Below, piece after piece: positions 7,586-10,100 of a stretch of 10,100 nucleotides of DNA (position 1 is the first letter of the stretch; each line of letters starts with the position of its first letter). The notes below the pieces were generated by a model. It had not been told where the DNA came from, made no database searches, and saw nothing but the letters and a program-made list of their open reading frames with translations. The translations under genes and the position numbers were made by a program. Source of the DNA: an uncultured Desulfobulbus sp. (GTDB taxonomy: Bacteria > Desulfobacterota > Desulfobulbia > Desulfobulbales > Desulfobulbaceae); the NCBI GenBank assembly GCA_946539945.1, contig CAMNHX010000021.1:1-10100 (forward strand), written 5' to 3'.

Positions 7586-7700
7586 TTAGAGCGCTTTCGC
7601 TTTGATTTGTTATCGCGAAGCGGAGTATTCAACCTTCCTCCCGGAAAAGCCGGGTCTCCGGCACGCCATTTTCAAAAAACAAAGTAAAAATGCTCTCTTA
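7586..7700. repeat. Degenerate palindromic repeat, copy C
   Basis: Just after maf, TTAGAGCGCTTTCGCTTTGATTTG (split at about 7586-7609) resembles the left end of copy B. CAAAGTAAAAATGCTCTCTTA (near 7680-7700) resembles its inverted right end with several mismatches. Between them lie CGCGAAGCGG (7613-7622), the internal motif of the family, and a short CCCGG/CCGGG hairpin. A hairpin AAGCGCT-ATTAG-AGCGCTT (7578-7596) at the left end could also terminate maf transcription, although the T tract is poor. This is an older or diverged copy and the call is tentative. Confidence 0.4.
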
Positions 7701-7709
7701 CTCCGGCAA

Positions 7710-7811
7710 TAGAGCGTTTCCGTTTTCACTTTGTATGCCATGCTGAACGGAGCGAAGTGACTTTCCAGCGAAGCGGGAAAGGATGTAGAAAGACAAAACG
7801 GAAACGCTCTA
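7710..7811. repeat. Palindromic, MITE-like repeat, copy B (best preserved)
   Basis: The element has perfect 17-bp terminal inverted repeats, TAGAGCGTTTCCGTTTT at 7710-7726 and its complement at 7795-7811. Its total length is 102 bases. The interior carries CATGCTGAACGGAGCGAAG and TGACTTTCCAGCGAAGCGG (7758-7776), both shared with copy A about 5 kb upstream. No coding capacity is present. It lies between the core gene maf and the accessory segment. Confidence 0.75.
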
Positions 7812-7882
7812 ATAAAATCAAGGGGTTAGCGCCCGTATTTTGGAACAAAAACGAATTTTTCAACGGGCTGCCAAGCGACACG

Positions 7883-8125
7883 TCATTTCATAAGACGGGC
7901 CACCAGTTCGACTCCCTCTTTGGGATCAATCTCCAGTTTTTTGCAAAAGTACACGAATTCAATCACATCCAGCCGCCGTTCTCCTTGCTCCACTTTGGCA
8001 ACCAAGGAGTTGGGCGCATCCAACAGAGCGGCAAACGCTCGTTGCGTCAGTTTTTTCTCTTGCCGCTTGCCCACCAGCCAAGCCCGAAAGGTCTCGTATT
8101 CTGCGGAGTACAGCGTTTTTTGCAT
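7883..8125 (-). CDS. XRE-family helix-turn-helix regulator (small)
   Basis: This 80-residue protein is essentially a single HTH domain. Residues 13-20 (FRAWLVGK) start helix 1. KKLTQRAFAALLDAPNSLVAKVEQGER (24-50) is the classic Cro/C1-type pattern: LTQ at the turn into helix 2, a Ser-Leu-Val-Ala-Lys-Val-Glu recognition helix and the closing EQGER. DVIEFVYFCKKLEIDP (53-68) matches the last helices. I chose the ATG at 8125 over an upstream in-frame one (8257) because AAGGG sits 5 bases before it and the extra 44 residues do not look like protein. It is divergent from the peptide cassette, which starts 214 bases away, so it may control itself and the cassette. The target and signal are unknown. 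Confidence 0.8.
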   Translation of the reverse strand: MQKTLYSAEYETFRAWLVGKRQEKKLTQRAFAALLDAPNSLVAKVEQGERRLDVIEFVYFCKKLEIDPKEGVELVARLMK

Positions 8126-8339
8126 TTTACCCTTGCTCCCATTTTCGGAACAAGGTATAAGGGAAGCGCTCTGCTTCCAAAATCGGAGCAAAACGCCGCC
8201 CAATCTGCTTGGATCGTGTCTTTTGCCCAAAAGGTGGTTGCCGCAATCCGGCTCCATTATGTCGCGAACGCACGCTCACGGCAGATTTCGGGAAAATCAA
8301 TTTGTGCCATATCAACCCAGAAAATGAGGAGGTAGAATT
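8126..8339. other. Divergent intergenic region between the XRE gene and the peptide cassette
   Basis: The region holds the - strand promoter candidate and, at its right end, a very strong ribosome-binding site GAGGAGGT (8326-8333) for the precursor peptide. Frames crossing it on both strands are open but have no start or composition that I would call coding. I could not identify a convincing -35/-10 pair for the + strand cassette. Composition changes from GC-rich to AT-rich near 8290-8300. Confidence 0.5.
8154..8181 (-). promoter_or_regulatory. Candidate promoter and operator of the XRE gene
   Basis: On the - strand, TTTGGA (8181-8176) and TATACC (8159-8154) are spaced by 16 bases and precede the XRE start by about 30 bases. 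Nearly all of the spacer is an inverted repeat, GGAAGC-GCTCT-GCTTCC (8162-8178), a suitable size and position for binding of an HTH dimer. This is pattern-based and unproven. Confidence 0.35.
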
Positions 8340-8453
8340 ATGGCGTATGAGACACCGGAGATGGTAAAAGTTACTGTTGTTTTAGAGAAGGATGTCGCGA
8401 TTGGTCCTGAAAACTGCTCCGGCGGTTTTAATGGGTGTTGCTGGAAGGACTGA
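8340..8453 (+). CDS. RiPP precursor peptide candidate, 37 residues
   Basis: This short gene encodes a leader-core type peptide. It begins MAYETPEMVKV, where Y3-E-T-P6 is a YxxP motif like the one bound by PqqD-type recognition elements in lasso-peptide and related leaders. An acidic/hydrophobic stretch (LEKDVAIGPEN, 15-25) follows. The C-terminal end is CSGGFNGCCWKD (26-37), with Cys at 26, 33 and 34, three Gly and one Trp, plausible substrates for a radical SAM enzyme. The start is fixed by GAGGAGGT 6 bases upstream, the best ribosome-binding site in the accessory part, which fits high precursor output. A hairpin terminator follows, then the PqqD-like and radical SAM genes. I do not recognise the core as a named family. 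The modification, the cleavage site and the mature product are unknown. Confidence 0.75.
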   Translation: MAYETPEMVKVTVVLEKDVAIGPENCSGGFNGCCWKD

Positions 8454-8474
8454 CAGTTTATTCAAGATTCATAT

Positions 8475-8516
8475 AAAGAGCCGTGAAGTGAAATGTAACT
8501 TCATGGCTCTTTTATT
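8475..8516 (+). terminator. Hairpin terminator between precursor and modification genes
   Basis: AAAGAGCCGTGAAGT (8475-8489) and ACTTCATGGCTCTTT (8498-8512) pair over 15 positions, with one G-T wobble, around an 8-base loop, followed by the short T-rich tail TTTTATTA. It lies 21 bases after the precursor stop and 25 bases before the next gene. Partial termination here would give excess precursor over enzymes, a layout common in peptide cassettes. Confidence 0.75.
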
Positions 8517-8537
8517 ATAGTAGGTTAGGGTATTATA

Positions 8538-8810
8538 ATGCTCACACTCAACAATGATTTTGTATATAGAGAAATATTCGGCGTAAGATTATTGTTTCCG
8601 GTGAGAAGAAACAATATATCGAATGATGTGCTTTCTTTGAATGAAACAGCAGGAAGCATATTTGAAGAATGTTCTCAATCTAGAAACTCTCATGATTTGG
8701 CGATGCTCCTTTGTGAAAAGTTCATCGATGTTGACAAAGAAAAAGTATATGCAGAATTGAAAGCATATACTGAAAAATTGATTTCCATCGGATTGTTGAT
8801 AGAGAGGTAA
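8538..8810 (+). CDS. PqqD-like RiPP recognition element protein
   Basis: This 90-residue protein resembles stand-alone PqqD-like peptide chaperones, which bind the leader of a precursor and present it to the radical SAM enzyme. The N-terminal half is beta-rich (residues 7-34: DFVYREIFGVRLLFPV, then ISNDVLSLN). Next come LNETAGSIFEEC (34-45), matching the family's L(N)xxGxxIwxxl pattern, and two helices with a D..KV..(D/E)L..Y...L...GLL ending (65-88), as in PqqD and MftB. It would act in the cytoplasm as a partner of both neighbours. The ribosome-binding site is weak (TTAGGG, 8525-8530), in contrast to the precursor gene. It is strongly AT-rich relative to the core genes. The specific leader contact with the YxxP motif is inference. 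Confidence 0.8.
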   Translation: MLTLNNDFVYREIFGVRLLFPVRRNNISNDVLSLNETAGSIFEECSQSRNSHDLAMLLCEKFIDVDKEKVYAELKAYTEKLISIGLLIER

Positions 8811-8816
8811 TGACCA

Positions 8817-9932
8817 ATGGATTGCTTGATAGGAGAGGTAAAGTGGCCCCAATTTATTGAGAAGCATTTCAAGAATATTAGATCTCCATTTTCAGCAGGA
8901 ATGGAATTGTTGCCCGAATGTAATTTTAGATGTGTTCACTGTTATGCTGAATCCGACAGGTGCAATACAGAGAATCAAATGACTACAGAACAGATATGTA
9001 AAATCATTGACATTCTTGTTGAGCACGAATGTTTCCAATTATATTTTACAGGTGGAGAATGTTTGTTGCATAAGGACTTTTTTGATATATACAAGTATGC
9101 AAAAAAGAAAGGAATGCTTGTTTCCGTTCTGACTAACGGGTCACTGATTAATCAGAAGCATATTGAACTGTGGCGTGAATATCCACCAGAATTGGTTTCC
9201 ATATCAATGTATGGAGCAACATCTGGTACATATTATAGTATTACAAAAGATAAAAATGGATATAACAAGTTCATGAGTGCAATATCACTATTGGAAGAAA
9301 ACAATATTCATCACGAGTTGAAAATCGTGGGAATGAAACAAAATATCAACGATATTATAGTGATGAGAGAATTTATTCGAGGACGTGGTCAAATCAACTC
9401 AATACTGGCTTGGGATATTCGTCCAATGAACAGCGGCGATCAAGGTCCCATCGGTGATTGTCGCGTTACTCCAGAGCAGGCTATGGAAATCGAATTACAG
9501 GATCCTGAACGTCGGGAATTTATGAAACGCAAAGCTCTGGATGAACAGAGAGAGGAAAAAACCGAACGTCAAAAGGGGGGCTACTTATATCCTTGCGATG
9601 CAGGCAAACAGTTTGTTTTCATTACTTATGCAGGATATATGCAAGCGTGCGTGAAAGCGGTGGATCCAAGATATGATTTACTGCATGGAGACTTTGATGA
9701 AGGATGGGAATTTCTCCGCAGGGAATTTGTTGACAAGAAAGCATCTCAAAATTTCACGTGTCTGCAATGTAAAAAATTCAAGTACTGCGGGCAATGCACG
9801 GCAGCATTTAAGATTGAAATGGGTGATCCGGAAATTCCCGTTCCATTCTATTGCGAATTGGGCGAATTACGTAAGCAATACATGGATGATGTGGCAAAGG
9901 GGGCGGATTCTCCATCAGAAAGAGTAAGTTAG
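8817..9932 (+). CDS. Radical SAM/SPASM peptide-modifying enzyme
   Basis: The 371-residue enzyme has the radical SAM cluster motif C35-xxx-C39-xx-C42 (ECNFRCVHCYAE). It also has GGE (79-81) in FTGGECLLHKDF for SAM binding, and a TNGS strand (107-110), all in the expected barrel order. The C-terminal SPASM region has seven cysteines: C260, C278 (with the G273-x4-C278 pattern), C315, C318, C324, C327 and C346. These would bind two auxiliary [4Fe-4S] clusters. The canonical CX2CX5CX3C is CX2CX5CX2C here. The spacing and the small precursor next door fit enzymes that crosslink or rearrange RiPP cores (thioether, C-C or decarboxylative). A charged insert (about 221-254) separates the two halves. 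The ATG lies 6 bases after the PqqD-like stop, with GAGAGGT overlapping that gene's end. The exact reaction cannot be told from sequence. Confidence 0.92.
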   Translation: MDCLIGEVKWPQFIEKHFKNIRSPFSAGMELLPECNFRCVHCYAESDRCNTENQMTTEQICKIIDILVEHECFQLYFTGGECLLHKDFFDIYKYAKKKGMLVSVLTNGSLINQKHIELWREYPPELVSISMYGATSGTYYSITKDKNGYNKFMSAISLLEENNIHHELKIVGMKQNINDIIVMREFIRGRGQINSILAWDIRPMNSGDQGPIGDCRVTPEQAMEIELQDPERREFMKRKALDEQREEKTERQKGGYLYPCDAGKQFVFITYAGYMQACVKAVDPRYDLLHGDFDEGWEFLRREFVDKKASQNFTCLQCKKFKYCGQCTAAFKIEMGDPEIPVPFYCELGELRKQYMDDVAKGADSPSERVS

Positions 9933-10100
9933 GAAGTTGATTCGTACATTTGCGTCAAATTTCCGATATATCAACGCGCAGTTGAAGATACATTGTTGTT
10001 TCTAGCCAAGTTGCAAAAAGGAGTATGGTCATGACAAACGAAGCAATTAGGGGGTGTTTACTCGAATGAAGAAACTGTATTCACAATAGTGAAATGAATA
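9933..10100. other. AT-rich tail without an identifiable gene
   Basis: After the radical SAM stop there are only tiny frames. An AAAAGGAG ribosome-binding-site-like sequence (10016-10023) precedes an ATG at 10031 that encodes 12 residues (MTNEAIRGCLLE) before a stop. An ATG at 10066 gives 7 residues, and another frame reads GVYSNEETVFTIVK. They could be the start of a gene broken by a frameshift in the GGGGG run (10050-10054), or chance. No terminator hairpin is evident after the cassette. Confidence 0.3.

Noticed and set aside
7831..7869. GCCCGT...ACGGGC inverted repeat as a terminator of the XRE gene
   Set aside because: The arms are only 6-7 bp with a 26-base loop and no suitable T tract on the - strand.
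7883..8257. Longer version of the XRE protein starting at 8257
   Set aside because: The extra 44 residues do not resemble an HTH N-terminus, and AAGGG precedes the internal ATG at 8125.
8340..8453. Precursor as a lasso peptide because of the YxxP leader motif
   Set aside because: No lasso cyclase (asparagine-synthetase-like) or B2 protease gene is in the window. The partner enzyme is a radical SAM/SPASM protein.
8534..8539. TATAAT just before the PqqD-like start as a -10 box
   Set aside because: It overlaps the start codon at 8538, so transcription from it would begin inside the gene. No -35 partner at the right spacing was convincing.

Overview
The window looks like the chromosome of a GC-rich, Gram-negative, Desulfovibrio-like bacterium. 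This is inferred from gene content and codon use; no rRNA or database comparison was possible. From 1 to about 7580 it is ordinary core genome. After two blocks of short palindromic repeats it changes into a visibly AT-rich accessory segment (about 8300-10100) that carries a compact peptide-modification cassette.

Core part, left to right. The 3' part of pssA (phosphatidylserine synthase), rsmD (16S rRNA m2G966 methyltransferase), coaD (phosphopantetheine adenylyltransferase) and a VanZ-like membrane protein with an extra C-terminal domain form a tightly packed + strand run. A repeat-filled gap (2646-2994) follows. Then comes a - strand pair with a 4-bp overlap: an MCE-domain lipoprotein and a small DUF1992 (DnaJ-C28-like) protein. 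Divergent from them are a strong promoter, tRNA-Gly(GCC), a hairpin terminator, and rplM-rpsI (L13/S9) with its own terminator. argC, truA and maf follow as a second tight + strand group (argC/truA overlap by 1 base, truA/maf are 1 base apart).

Accessory part. After two copies of a MITE-like inverted-repeat element (7586-7700 and 7710-7811) there is a small XRE-type regulator on the - strand (7883-8125). Diverging from it is a three-gene RiPP-type cassette. It has a 37-residue precursor peptide (8340-8453) with a YxxP leader motif and a Gly/Cys/Trp-rich C-terminus, a hairpin terminator (8475-8516), a PqqD-like leader-binding protein (8538-8810) and a radical SAM/SPASM enzyme (8817-9932). The order precursor, PqqD-like, radical SAM matches that of mftA-mftB-mftC and of other radical-SAM RiPP loci, but the core sequence is not one I recognise. 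Most likely the PqqD-like protein captures the leader and the SPASM enzyme installs a radical-dependent crosslink or other modification on the core. No protease or transporter is visible before the window ends. The last 168 bases contain only very short reading frames.
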